This document shows, in pieces, positions 1 through 12,300 of a DNA stretch of 30,800 bases. The notes under the pieces were generated by a model. It was not told the origin of the DNA and ran no database searches. It saw only the letters and a list, made by a program, of their open reading frames with translations. The first letter of the stretch is position 1. Every line of letters starts with the position of its first letter. Both the position numbers and the translations under genes were made by a program. This DNA comes from Mnemiopsis leidyi (taxonomy: Eukaryota; Ctenophora; Tentaculata; Lobata; Bolinopsidae), in NCBI GenBank assembly GCA_000226015.1, contig JH152979.1:195520-226319 (forward strand), written 5' to 3'.

Positions 1-125
1 ACCCTTTGACCAGTGACCACGGGTTGACCATGACACACCGAGATAGGCCAAATGGTAAAAAAACTGCCCCCCCCCCCCCCCAAATTTACGTTTTATCTTT
101 TTATTTTATCAAGCTGCTATTTCAG
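1..125 (+). other. CPSF3 intron, 3' part
   Basis: This is the end of a CPSF3 intron that begins left of the window. It holds a run of 15 C at about 67-81, then a T-rich tract and the acceptor ttcag ending at 125. The first 60 bases contain TTGACCATGAC-type words that recur in an NSD intron near 13.28-13.35 kb, so a dispersed repeat may overlap here. I see no exon in it. Confidence 0.7.
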
Positions 126-3100
126 ATCTTCTACTGGTGTCCCACTTTCACTTGGACCATTGTGGAGCACTTCCTTATCTTCTTGAAAAAACCAATTTTA
201 AAGGCCGAACCTTTATGACTCATGCAACTAAAGCTATTTATAAATGGATTTTAGCGGATTATATCAAGGTATGGAACATTTAAAATCAACCAATTCCCAA
301 CTGTTGATCCCCTAAATTTAGATATATTTAGACCATTCACGTCGGATTAACGTGGCATCTGGCCGATATCCAGGCACTGTAAATTTGACTAGGACGGTTC
401 CTAGTTCCTACTTAAGATACAATTTCAACTTGTGTGTCATTGACGTAAAGTTTTAACTTAATTATTTTGAAACGTTCCTTGGACTTCAGGAGATATTCTT
501 TTTTACTAGGGCATTCTTAAACAGGTGCCGATAAAATATAGGATTCCTTTCTCTTAATGCAGGCAACAGTGCTAACGACAAAGTCAATAAAATTTGTGAA
601 AATCTGTTCAGCAGTCATTCCTTTTCTAAGTAAAATTGCGATCTCCTGAAATGCGATATTAAGGAAATATATTATTAAGGAAATACAATTTTCTTCATAT
701 TATTTTTAAACTTGCTTTTTCATGATATCATTTTCTAAGCGTTCAAGATGCTGAACAAAACGTCCAGTTCTTCACCCAGTTTCTCCACCACCTCAGACTA
801 CTACATATACACCGCGGAATTTAATCAACTATCTCCCATAAATATTTCTCTTGCGGTTTACATTATAATCCAGAATGCTATGGTCATCTATCATTACCAT
901 AAGAACTGGAAGAGGATCCCTTATCTTTTCTTCGTAATAATTGCAGCTGTGGATATTGGACATGCTCTTGCTGAGTTTGGCAGAGGTTCCCTAGCGCTTC
1001 TGTGTTCAAGAAATAACGCACTAGAGCTACATCCATGGACTTATCTAACAACGCTATCACTTGGAAATTTTTTTTTCGTCGTTTCCACATATCTTTGTGT
1101 TGTTTTAACGGTTGTGAAAACCGTCAAAATCGTAAATCCGTTTCATATTCTGAATAATCGAGCTATTTATGTGAGTCTATTCATTTGTCCGTTCCTTTAT
1201 CTGGTTTTATCAATTTCGGATAACTGGTGTTGGATTGATCTTCTGAATAGCCAGAACAACAAACTAAAATGTACTTCTGAATTTGGTTTATATCGCATAT
1301 ATTTCACTGTAAACACAATCGGACGGGGAATATTTTTTTGGTTTGAACTGCAGAGAAACATTTCCGATGAAAATTTTATTTTTGATTCAGCAATAACTGA
1401 CTTTTCCCTTCTTGCTGTGCAATTTTGCTTGCCATGTGTCATCGTGCTGGTTTGCTTAATTCTCCAAGTGATTTACATCAAGAAATCTCTCGTAGGAATG
1501 GAGGCGGGAAGTAGGGTCCTTGAGCAGGAAACCGTCAAACACATAAACATAACTGTGTTTCTCATTTCCCTGCTGTTTTTATTTAGCATTTCCTTATTTT
1601 CTTTCCGGTTGTTAGCAGCTGACATTCAAATCATTATGAATGTCGAACATCCCTTTAAAATGCCTATTATCTTTGAAATGATGATGATAGCCAAATTCAC
1701 TCTCCCTCTACTGAATGCTGCTTTTTTTCCGACTATTTTGATCCTACGCAAACCTGAACTAAGAGCGAGGTTCAAGGACTACTTCAGAGCTGTACTTGTT
1801 CTACCTTTTTCCCTCGCACTTAAAGTTCGCATCATGTGTAGAAGGGGTGAATACACTGAGATATGATTGTTTCGTCACTGTATTTTGCCGTGTCAAAGTA
1901 AAATATCGTCATGATGTGTACTTTGTAATTACAGCTGTGTTCCTTGGCATTAAATCCCCGTGATTCTGTGACGCGATAGCTGTGCTCCAGCAGACTAAAC
2001 CAAAAAAGTTTTCTCAACCAGTTAACGACTTGGTACTGTCTTACAACAACTTGTACCTCATTTTATCCAATCCAATTACTTTTTTCGTCAGCTATAATTT
2101 CAGTTGATTGTAATTTTAAGAATAATTATTGGATAACGATATATTCGGAAGGGTCACAAATATTTAACAGTGATTGACCAATAAGAAGTAAGATGCGACC
2201 AATCAATATCGAGCATCGCCATAACGGGGTTTAAAAGTGTGTGACCCTTCCCCAAAAATACTTTCGAACTCTACAAACGATATTAAACATGTCGATAAGA
2301 TAGATGAATGGAAGTTTGACATTAAAAAATCATAGTTGATATTTTGCTGTTGAATTTTGTTTCAAAATGTGATCGTTGGTTATTTTCATGACATATTTTC
2401 TTTTTTTTTGTAACTAAGCATTTCATACGGGATAAGTTTTGTAGAAGCCAGCTACAGTTGAAGTATTTGTTGCAGCTCTACGTCAAGATATTTTAAAGCT
2501 AAAATGATCCATGTCATTTCAACGTCTATCATATTCACATGATTCAAATTCCCATATTTTGTAGTATAAACTCGTGACTGCCGGAAATCTAAAACAAATT
2601 CTGCGAAACTTGTCCTGAAAAATTACACGTCCTATGTCCCGAATCAAAGCACGTTCCACAACGGTTAATTGTTCCATGTCAGGTAAGCAACATAACAACA
2701 GAAGATCGAGGAGTGTTGTACACAGAGAAAGATCTGGACAACAGCCTGGACAAGATAGAGACCATGAACTTTCACGAAGAGATAGAAGTCAATGGGATAC
2801 GGTTCTGGAGCTACAACGCCGGTCACGTGCTCGGAGCAGCTATGTTCATGATAGAGATCGCTGGAGTGAAGCTTCTATATACGGGTACGTCCCTTATTGA
2901 ACTCTGAGCTAAAGGAAGTTTTATGAACGAGCCAAACCTTAGGTTCCTCACATTTTTAGCTTAATATAATTGATACGTCTATGTCCAAATCTGATGTATA
3001 CTTTACACACCAATACCACTGGTGTAGAGTCTGACCCTAATTAAACTTTCAGGTGATTTCTCACGGCAGGAAGATCGTCACTTGATGGCAGCAGAAGTTC

Positions 3101-5826
3101 CCAACGTCAAACCGGATATCCTGATCATAGAAAGCACGTACGGCACGCACATCCACGAGAAGAGAGAAGTGCGAGAAGCACGTTTTACTCAGACCGTCCA
3201 CGACACAATATCACGCGGAGGCAGATGTCTTATTCCAGTATTTGCGCTGGGTCGTGCGCAGGAACTCATGTTGATTCTGGACGAGTACTGGGAGGCGCAT
3301 CCCGAACTTCATGATGTGCCGATCTATTACGCTTCTTCTCTTGCTAAGAAGTGTATGGCTGTGTTCCAAACCTATGTTAACGCTATGAACGACAAGATCA
3401 GGAGGCAGATTTCCGTCAACAACCCTTTCGTCTTTAAACATATCAGTAACTTGAAGAATATTGACCAGTTCCAGGATATTGGTATGTTTTATTTTTATAC
3501 AGACAGAATTCCTTAAATCGCTACAATGAGGATTTCTTAAATACTAATCAGGAATCTCTGTGAAACATGACCAAACTTCCCTACCCAGGTCCATCAGTGG
3601 TAATGGCCTCCCCTGGTATGTTACAAAGCGGTCTATCCCGTGAGCTGTTCGAGACCTGGTGTCCAGATCACCGGAACAGTGTAATTATTGCGGGGTATTG
3701 TGTCGAGGGAACTCTCGCTAAGATGATCATGAGTGAGCCAGAGGAGATCACGTCAATTACCGGTCAGAGATTACCGCTTAAGTGTAGCGTCACGTACATT
3801 TCGTTCAGCGCGCACACAGACTACGAGCAGACTAGCGAGTTTATCAGATTGTTAAAACCTGGACACATTATTCTGGTTCATGGGGAGCACTCAGAGATGC
3901 AACGTCTCAGGTATGAGGGCAATGTTCTATATTTATTCCAGGTGTTGCTATTTTTAGGTGTTGTGATGTTTTCTGATACTGTAGCGTTAAATTAGGGTAG
4001 ATAGCGGTTTACTATGTTGTGCTGTAGAGAATATATGCCTAGAATTCAAACGAGTATAAATTCAGCGAGCTTACATACTACAAAGCCAAACATGAAATAC
4101 CTAGCCAAAAACTTGAATTACAAATAACTTAATATCTAAATGGAGGTAAGAATATCCAGTAATCCAACATTCTCTAGATCGGCTCTAAGACGAGAGTACG
4201 AAGACAAACTGGACGTGTTTGCGCCTGCAAACAACGAGGAAGTTATCATGAACTTCAGAGGAGAGAAGATGGCCAAGGTGGTGGGGAGGTTGGCCAGCAA
4301 GAAACCTAAAGCGGGGGATGTAGTGAGCGGAGTGCTGGTCAAGAGAGGGTTTAATTATCACATTGTCAGTCCTGAAGAGTTGCAACATTACACTGATCTT
4401 GAACAGGGTGTCGTTCTCCAGAAACAGGTCTTGGTTTGGTCTTTGTCAGACACAGTTTTGTACCATCAATTGCAAAACATTTAGAAACCGTTTTTAATCC
4501 TTATTTCTGACCCACGGGCATTTTAGTGCAATGTTCTGACAAAACATCATCTAATCTCCATTTCAGACGTTACCATTCACAGCCCCATTTTCGCTCCTAC
4601 ACCATTGTTTACTCCAACTAGCTGGAGGAGTTGAACAAGTCGAGCAGAGTGGTAAAAATTGTCTCAAAGTGTTTGATTCTGTAAGTAATTTGCTTTACTA
4701 AAAACATTTGGTTTCAGTTTTTTTGATCGGTTTCATTAACTTTAATTGCTGACAGAATGGACCATTCTTTATCTTACATTAATGCAGCTGTTTATTAATA
4801 ACATATCAAATATTGATAATTTTAAAACTCCAGATTTTAGTGGTACAAGAGAAGAACAAGGTTGTTATACAATGGGAAGGCAGCAATATGAACGATATGT
4901 ACGCAGACGCAGTTCTTACTCTGTGTTTACAGATAGAAGCTAATCCTCAGGCCATTAAACAGTCCTCTTTACGAAGTATAACTCAGGTAGAGTTTTGTGA
5001 AAATGATCCGGACACGGGGAGGGGGCGCAATTTTTCATAATTTTACGATGTTTTACGATGTTTTGTTAAAATTCTCAAGTTTCTCATTGCCGTTATGACA
5101 TACCTCAATACTTTAATAAAGCCATGCTATACACTATACAAAAGTTTGTGAAGACGATTTCAATTAACAATTTATTAATTCTTCGTGATTAAGTACGGTA
5201 TGCTGTCTTGTCTTAATTCTGAAATGGAAATATGCGGATAAATTGTTTCTTAACAAAACCATTTCAGGGTAAAGACAAGTCTACATTTGAAGACAGAGTG
5301 CAGAAATTGTTGGTAGAAATGTTTGGAGAGGAAAGTGTCAGTTACCAACCAAAACTGAAATACATTACCGTAACTGTAGATAATGACAAGGCTGTTGTTA
5401 ATCTCAAATCATATGAAGGTACACATCTGACATCTTATGTAATTAAAATTCTCTCTGCTCGCTTATATACCAGGAACTACATTGATTTTCTATTCTGCGT
5501 TATTGAAATTTGTAATAATTCACCGAACTTAGAAATACCCCAGTCACGTGCCCTTGTAGGTAGGTACTAAATGTTCTGACTTTATTGATCATAAGGAAAC
5601 ATCACAGTTTTTAATTGAAATAATATGGCAGGCAAACCATAATTGAGAATTTAGATTACAAACATCAATATCAGATTCAATGAAATGGTAGCTTTTACCT
5701 GTTGTAATACCCCCTTTTTCAGTGCAATGCCAGAACGAAACCCTCCATCAGATGATCACCTCTGCCATCAAGAGACTTCATATCGCCCTCACCCCAGTCA
5801 ATGTTCCCACCATAGCTATTACATGA
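126..5826 (+). CDS. CPSF3: CPSF3 (CPSF73), pre-mRNA 3'-end processing endonuclease, 5'-partial, 9 exons seen
   Basis: This is the nuclear metallo-beta-lactamase/beta-CASP endonuclease that cleaves pre-mRNA before polyadenylation (CPSF complex) and processes replication-dependent histone mRNA. Exons: 126-268, 2683-2884, 3053-3481, 3589-3910, 4178-4427, 4567-4680, 4834-4986, 5268-5418, 5723-5826. All junctions are GT/AG and phases match throughout. About 621 residues are present; roughly the first 65 of the usual ~684 lie left of the window. Visible metal ligands are HFHLDH (from 143), the His of [10 protein letters not shown] (about 2824), the Asp of YTGD (split over 2884/3053) and the His of VHGEH (about 3879). 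The ESTYG and SAHTDY motifs are also present. The C-terminal domain is less conserved and ends ...[12 protein letters not shown]. The donor at 4428 (gtcttg) is weak but required by the alignment. Intron 269-2682 hosts a complete GPCR gene. Family assignment rests on recalled similarity to the human protein along the whole length. Confidence 0.97.
269..747 (+). other. CPSF3 intron and 5' flank of the nested GPCR gene
   Basis: This non-coding stretch lies between the CPSF3 donor at 269 and the GPCR start codon. It must hold the promoter and 5' UTR of the nested gene if that gene is transcribed independently. I see no convincing TATA box or other element, only AT-rich sequence. Confidence 0.6.
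748..1866 (+). CDS. intronless rhodopsin-like seven-transmembrane receptor (divergent)
   Basis: A 372-residue plasma-membrane receptor with a single exon. Hydrophobic segments fit seven helices: about 30-50, 57-77, 96-124, 139-157, 216-245, 264-289 and 306-334. The N-terminus has two N-glycosylation sequons (N3, N32). Cysteines at 86 (before helix 3) and 175 (loop 2) could form the usual class A disulphide. The end of helix 3 reads [11 protein letters not shown], so the E/DRY triplet is absent, though the KIVNPF continuation is family-like. Helix 7 has [11 protein letters not shown] in place of NPxxY, followed by a basic RKPELRARF cytoplasmic helix. The ligand cannot be inferred. The start is the first in-frame ATG. 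The gene lies entirely inside a CPSF3 intron on the same strand. Lineage-specific intronless GPCR families are common in cnidarians and placozoans; belonging to one is my inference. Confidence 0.88.
   Translation: MLNKTSSSSPSFSTTSDYYIYTAEFNQLSPINISLAVYIIIQNAMVIYHYHKNWKRIPYLFFVIIAAVDIGHALAEFGRGSLALLCSRNNALELHPWTYLTTLSLGNFFFVVSTYLCVVLTVVKTVKIVNPFHILNNRAIYVSLFICPFLYLVLSISDNWCWIDLLNSQNNKLKCTSEFGLYRIYFTVNTIGRGIFFWFELQRNISDENFIFDSAITDFSLLAVQFCLPCVIVLVCLILQVIYIKKSLVGMEAGSRVLEQETVKHINITVFLISLLFLFSISLFSFRLLAADIQIIMNVEHPFKMPIIFEMMMIAKFTLPLLNAAFFPTILILRKPELRARFKDYFRAVLVLPFSLALKVRIMCRRGEYTEI
1867..2682 (+). other. 3' flank of GPCR and rest of the CPSF3 host intron
   Basis: AT-rich non-coding DNA ending in the CPSF3 acceptor at 2681-2682. 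It includes a short inverted-repeat element (2147-2251). No exon is needed here: the CPSF3 reading passes directly from DYIK to VSNI across 268/2683. Confidence 0.7.
2147..2251. repeat. small inverted-repeat element (MITE-like)
   Basis: GGAAGGGTCACA at 2147-2158 has a perfect 12-bp inverted partner at 2240-2251, enclosing an AT-rich core of about 80 bp. I see no clear target-site duplication, so calling it a MITE is inference. Confidence 0.45.
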
Positions 5827-6305
5827 TCGTGTGATTGTAGCATATGATCTTCAGGTATAAGCTAATGCGATCTTCACTTGCAGAAGCGAGGGACAAAGTC
5901 AGGCCATTTTCTTCGCGAGATACTGTGAACAAGTCACCTTCATTCAGAAGAAATATTTGTTTGTTTTATTTATTGAAATGATCGTTAAAGAAGTTATCTT
6001 TTTGTTATTGGTTGTGGGATGTTGTTTCTAGATCATTTGTTGCAGCAAATGGTGAAGAGCGGTGAAAGTAACTTGTCTCCAATGTTTATAAAGCATTTTA
6101 ACAGTTTTTAATCATTGATTGTTTATTTTATTATTACAATTTTGAAATAATCCCGTCCTTCATTGACAGACCTATCTGATAGTTCTTTATCTTTGCCCTT
6201 AACTTTTAATCAATTATTTTGTCGTTAACTTTTAAATTGGTTAATAAGCCTTGGGCAATTCCTTTTTGACAGGCCCATTCTAACAAACATTTCTCAGTGC
6301 ATGGA
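5827..6305 (+). other. CPSF3-NSD intergenic region
   Basis: About 480 bp separate the CPSF3 stop from the first in-frame ATG of the NSD gene, both on the + strand. The stretch must hold the CPSF3 3' UTR and the NSD 5' region. I see no canonical AATAAA. Two acceptor-like sites, tttttgacag ending at 6272 and catttctcag ending at 6297, lie just before the NSD start, so a 5' exon or a trans-spliced leader could join there. Confidence 0.6.
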
Positions 6306-6309
6306 ATGA
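6301..6309 (+). promoter_or_regulatory. minimal upstream ORF overlapping the NSD start
   Basis: The first ATG reads ATG GAA TGA, a two-residue ORF. Its stop codon (6307-6309) overlaps the in-frame NSD ATG at 6306-6308. If the mRNA includes 6301, initiation at the main start would need leaky scanning or termination-reinitiation. An acceptor at 6297 would put this ATG very close to the mRNA or exon edge. Functional relevance is inference. Confidence 0.35.
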
Positions 6310-9300
6310 AACAGGACGATGGTAGTGTGAAAAGAAATCCTCTAAAGAACTCCCAAAAGTTTGGCACAAACAAACTAGACTCGTCAGGCACTGGACTTGC
6401 CACTGCAGTCCTGATGAAGAAGAGGGGTGAAGAGTTCCTTCCAGGAGACTTAGTGTTTGCTCAGTTTACAGGATACAGCTGGCCAGCTCTTGTTACGCAG
6501 GTCGGAGCCAAGAACCTGGAGGTGGTGACTCTGGTTCTGGAGCAAGATGAGATGATTAATAAAGATAGTGCTGTGATATTCCATGGAATGGATCAGCTGA
6601 AGCAAATAATGAGTGTCTTGACTCCAGGTGAACAGCAGGATTTCTCAGAGGCATCAAACTCCTTGCTGTTACTCAGTTTAAAGACTAGACAGGAGCGTCT
6701 TGACATAATTAAGATGGGAAGATCTGATTTTGATGAGGGAGAGAGTAGCAAGGAGAACAAAATCTTCATGTCAGAGAATGAGTCACCTGTTTCTGAATGC
6801 ACTAAATCTCCACCAAAACTGCAAATGTCACCGAAAATGGAATCCAGTATGGATTCGAATGGAGTAAAAGAAATCAAGAAACTCTCTTGTGATGTAGACG
6901 ACATATCACTTCCAATAGTCGGCAGTCGTCTTGAGAAGATAATTGATCAGCCACGGCCCAGGTTGACCTTGGAAGTGGGCGTACCGAACTTTGGACCTTT
7001 GGATCCTCTCCCTGTTAACTCTGAAGGAGAGTCAGAGATAGAGGTTAAATTGAACAAAAGTTCTGAAAGTCTGTTAACTCCAGAAAAAGAAGCATCTCTC
7101 TCAAAAAGAAAGAAACTCCAAGTAAAGCAGCAGCGCGATGAGGATTTCATTGCTAATGCAGTGAAACTGACAAACAAGTTGCTTCAGACTGGTGGTCCAT
7201 CAGTTGAACTTGTCCCTGGACATCACCTCTCATACGACAGTCTCAAGATTGCCAGGGAGAGAGCCATGGCAATTGCTGGTTGTGCTAGTCCAATCATTTC
7301 TCGAACAAGAAGACAGTCTGCTAATAAATCTACCGAAGCATCTCTGACATCTCCTGAGGACCGTGCTGCAAAAGCCCATGCAGAACACTTGAAAGCAACT
7401 AGAGCTGCTCAAAAGAAAGCATTAAAAGCAATCGGAAAACCCCTTGAGATTGTTCAAACTACCGTTAAGAATCCTTCAAAAAAGCCTGGGAGGAAGTCGT
7501 CTTCTAATGTGAACAGTAGTACTACAAAGGTAGCCGCTGAAATAGCATTTATTGAAGCAGCTGAAAAACTAGTTGCGAATGCTGATATCATAACCAGCAA
7601 CGCAACTGAACCTGAAAGGGCCTTAGCTGCAGCTGCAAAGGAGAGTGCCCAGGAATTAGTTTCTATCAATCAACAAGTTAATGTTAGCCCCTTAAAATCC
7701 CCAGCTAGAAAAAGAAGATTGAGTAAAAGACAAGGTTCTACTGAAAACAAGGTCTGTGAAATAATTGTTAACAGTAAATCTGTTGAAGAAATTCAAAAAA
7801 CTCTGTCTCCCCAAAAGATTGTTTCTCCAAGTGCTCTCCAACTAAGCGAGTTGCAACGCAGTGAGAAGATTAAAGCTGTAAGGTGTGAAAGCCTAAAAAG
7901 AGCCAGAGAAATTAAAATGCAAATGATTGCTGAGAAAAAGTTGGCAGAGCAAGCTTCACCGAAAGCTAAATCAAATAGAAAATCATCTAAGAGTTTATCA
8001 GTCACCTCACCAATCTCTCCAAAACTGATTGATGAGCCAAAGAAGCATGAAAAGGCTCGAATAGGTGGAAGCACAAGGAGGTCTAGAAGATGTAAAAGCG
8101 ATATTGTCGAGAAATCTTTGACATCTGCCCCTGAAAAAGAACAGATAAAAAGCCCATCAAAAAATTCAGTGCAAACACCATCAGAGCTTACATCAGAAAT
8201 GGGAGCAGTCATGGAGCAAGAAAAAGTTGATGATGAATTTTTATCCAAACCGATAACCAGAAGGAAAAGTAGACGAGCTGAAGCCTCTGAGCAAGAACTA
8301 ACCCATGCAAAGAATGAAAAACCATCTAGAAGTAAATGTTGCAGAACTCCTTCTGAGAACATAGCTAAAACTGAAGAACTGCATTCAGTGAATGATGAAA
8401 TTCCAGCTTCAACTGACAAAGAAAAGCACTCTAATTCTATGGAAGACTCAGATAAACCAACAGCAATAAAGTCAAATCCTGTTGACAAGCCTAGCAGCTC
8501 AAAAAGCGAAATCATAAATTTTTTGTGTCCCTACTATTTGAACTTATTCACAAATGTCATCAAAGAAAAAATAGAAAGTCAGATAAAATTGGACCTGGAA
8601 AAGCTCCCACAAGAAGAACGTACACTTATCTCCAATCTTGTCGAGGGCACAAATAGATCTACAAGAAAACAGGCATATGAAATCATATCAAAGCTTGTCA
8701 AAAACTCACCTTGTCAGAATCTGCTTACCTCGAATTTACCTGAAGTAGGTCCTGGCACCCCTCCTGCCTCCCCTAAAACTGAAGTGCAAAGAATTAGCAA
8801 CAAAGTCATTCCACAAACCAGGAAAAGAAATTCTAACTCCAATTGCCATGAGGTAGTGCACAATCCTTTTCCAGTCGAAACAATGGAACTGACTGAGAAA
8901 GCCAGGAAAAAATATGTTGAATCTGGTGACCTGCCTAAAAAACATTCTGTTATTCCAAGAACATGGTCACAGTATCTGAAGAACAATGGTAGATTTGCAA
9001 CTGAACAGTCTAAACCTGTCAGTGTTGCTGATAAACTTAAATCCCCTCCCTCAAAATCACCCAGCAGTGCTTTAAAACCACAGAACAAGCGCAAGAAAAC
9101 AGATTCTCCACAGTCCATCAAGAAGGAAAAGAACATAGAATTACCTACTGACTTCAAGATGATGGCCCTTCTTTTTTATGTCAAGGATATTCAAATTAAT
9201 CTTCCTGAACCTTTCAAACTAAAGCAGTCTGAGGTCAAATGGACAGATCTCAGCAGTGAATCTCAGAATAAGTACATCGAACTCTGTGAAAGGTTAAATG

Positions 9301-12300
9301 TCCTATCAACTGATGAAAAGAATTTGGAGTGCACTGCGTTGGATTTGTTCGTCAGGTCTGCTTCCAACATATCCCGGCTGGACTGGCTCTCATTAAGTCC
9401 TACTAAACATAAAAAATTTCTGAGGGAAGCTAAAAAGATGACTAAGAAAACTGCTGCTAGTTTGGCAGAGACCAATGAATTCAGTGAAAAGCTGGTAAAT
9501 AAGCTCATAAACTCTGAGTCAAGAAAAAGAAAAAGAGAGTCTCAGCCTGTCGATACTGACTCGGAACCCAGCAGTAAAAAAGAGAAATCTGATGACACAC
9601 TCTTGGATTTCTTTTGTATGGACTGCTTTACATTAGGTTAGTGTTTTTTCATCCATGTTATCGATTTAGTCAATACTAATTACTAAAGTAGGTGAGACTA
9701 GCTGCTCTTCATAATATTACACCACTATTTGCGTGTTGCTGGCATGTACCTTTGTTCAATGGTCAAATTTCTTTTCAGACTATAATCCCAAACAGTATGC
9801 TACTTGTCACGGATGTCATGCATCTTTTCATAGAACCTGTCTCGAATCACAACATAACTCAACTAAGGATAAACAGGACAATAAACAAAGGTATGTCATT
9901 ATTATCATTCATTGAATTTCTTTACACTTACTTTCTGAAGGTTGTAATGAGTATCCATATTTTCAAGTTATGATTTTAAGGACCACATATCAGTTCTCTA
10001 AAATGTTGATGATAAAATGTTACATGGTAAACAAATAAAGACTCTGGATTTCAGGTTTTACTGTAGAGAATGTCAAGAAGGACCCGTATGTTTGCTGTGT
10101 AGAAAGGGAAACAATCTAAAGTCTTGTTCTCAGTGTCCCTATAAATATCACGAGTCTTGTGTTACACCCCACATGTCAACTCAGGTACAACACGTCATTT
10201 AAATCCATTATATCCCACCATCTTGTTGTCACATTATTTAAATATCAAGATTTAAAGAAAGTTAAAACCCTACTTATACTTAAACAGCCGTACAGTACGT
10301 TTTAACTAATAACTTTCCCCAGGTGGTCTCCACAACAAGTTTCATCTGTCCGTATCACGTGTGTGGGTCATGTGAAGCTCGGCCCGAGTTGAACATCAAG
10401 AACTTTGTCCGGTGTGTGCGGTGTCCCCAGTCATTCCATCACAACCACATTCCTGCCGGATGTATGAGAATTTCTAGGAGTCACATTCTTTGTTTCAGGT
10501 AAGAATTTACTGGCACATGATAGTTTCGTTACAAGCGGCCTACACTTAGTATACCCCACAAATATAACCCTAATTCACTGGCTCTGTAACTGTACTGTGC
10601 TTCGCCTCAGGGTTACATTACTAACATCTTTACATAACTTACATTTCTTAAGTCAACAACCCTTACTACACTTTTGAGGCATTGCGAAATCATTACAATG
10701 TCCCTATAAAGAGCTCTTGTCCCTTGACAATACTTTATCGGATTGCAGATGACTTATTGTATAACTTTTTTATGTCAGGCATTATCAAGGCTTTGGTAAG
10801 AAACTCAATCCGACCGTAGATGCCGAACAAAAACTCAAAAGAAAAAGAAAATCTGGATCTTCTTTAGCTCAGAAAAAAGGAAAACAAAATAGGAAATTGG
10901 CTCACCTAAACGTACCATTCTGTTTCCAATGTACTTTTGGAGGAGAACTTATTTGTTGTGAGGGGTGCCCTGCAAGCTTCCATAACGAGTGTGTGCCTGA
11001 AGAAAACCAGATCAAAGAAGGTTTGTACATTTTATAAGTTTTAAAATTTCTCTAGTCAGGTTATAACTCTTTCAGGTTTATAATTTCAGGTTTATAAATA
11101 ATATGTCAAGTGTCAAATGAAACATGCGACTAAGTGCATATTTTGATTATAAAATGTTACAGGAGAAATGTCATGGTTATGTCCTGATTGCATCGTTGGA
11201 AAGAAACCTTTTATCGGTGACATTGTATGGGTGAAGTTCGGCGCTTACAGGTTTGAAATTTTTGTAGCTTCCTTCTTATATAATGTTACTAAAATGTGCA
11301 TGATGGTATGATGTATGAAGATAAAAGTTTCAAGTTGCATCGCCTAATGTTTTCCTCGAACTAGTTTGCAGAATTAATAATCTTCAATGAATTTTGAACA
11401 CAATGTATGGAAACCTACTCAGCGTAAACGGTCCAATAGCAAGGATAGAGAGATTTACGCCAATCCGTCCCAGTTGAAACATGATTATTTGTCCGCGGAA
11501 ATACACTTTGTCAAATAAAAGCACGTTTTTCAGCAATCTCAGCTGGCTTTTCGCGCGCACGGACGTACAAGTTGTACTTTTACAGAATTCAGATGTTTAC
11601 ATACCGCAATTGTACATGATGTGTAAAAATTATACACAGCTAATTTCCAATACACGCGTGCGAGTATACTGCCCGGTACTGCATACAACAATAAACCGAC
11701 ACTTCAGGTGGTGGCCGTGCCAAGTACTGGATGAGCTTGACTTGCCCGACAACATATTTTCCCGACCCCACAAACCATGTCAATTTCCGGCAATTTGTCT
11801 GGGGACGAAGGAGTTTGCCTGGCTGGATATGAGTAGGGTTTATTCTTATGAAGATGGGGACAAAGGTTCTAGTTCCTCTAATGGAATGTCAGCTAGCTTC
11901 AAATTGGGTAAGTGTACCTTTCGGGTGGCAATCCAAAGATACTGTAGTCATAGTGTTTATCTTACTTCTACCTCGGGTTACTATGAAATCGCTCGCGAAT
12001 CTTACCTCATATCTTGCTACTCTTCAGCTATCATTGAAGCAAAGGACCTTCACGCAGCCGTTAAGCCCATGAAGGAGGCATTACTCCAAGAAACTGAATC
12101 GTTAGACAGACCGTCTACCAAGAAACCAGCACCATTTAAGTTTATCAGAGTAAGACGTTGTTTTACTATTGTATATCACTACTCCAGTTGTACTTACGCT
12201 GAGTTTTTATTCTGTATGACATATAAACGACTACAGCAAACAGCCTCAAAATTCAATGAAATGACTCCTCAGATGAATACACCATACAACTCTGCTATGA

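Noticed and set aside
6..218. Open frame at the left edge as a small gene
   Set aside because: It crosses the CPSF3 acceptor at 125 in the wrong frame; the real exon (126-268) encodes the HFHLDH motif in another frame.
7793..8515. 240-codon minus-strand frame in NSD exon 1
   Set aside because: It is a shadow of Lys/Ser-rich codons on the plus strand, which is in one long frame with a PWWP domain.
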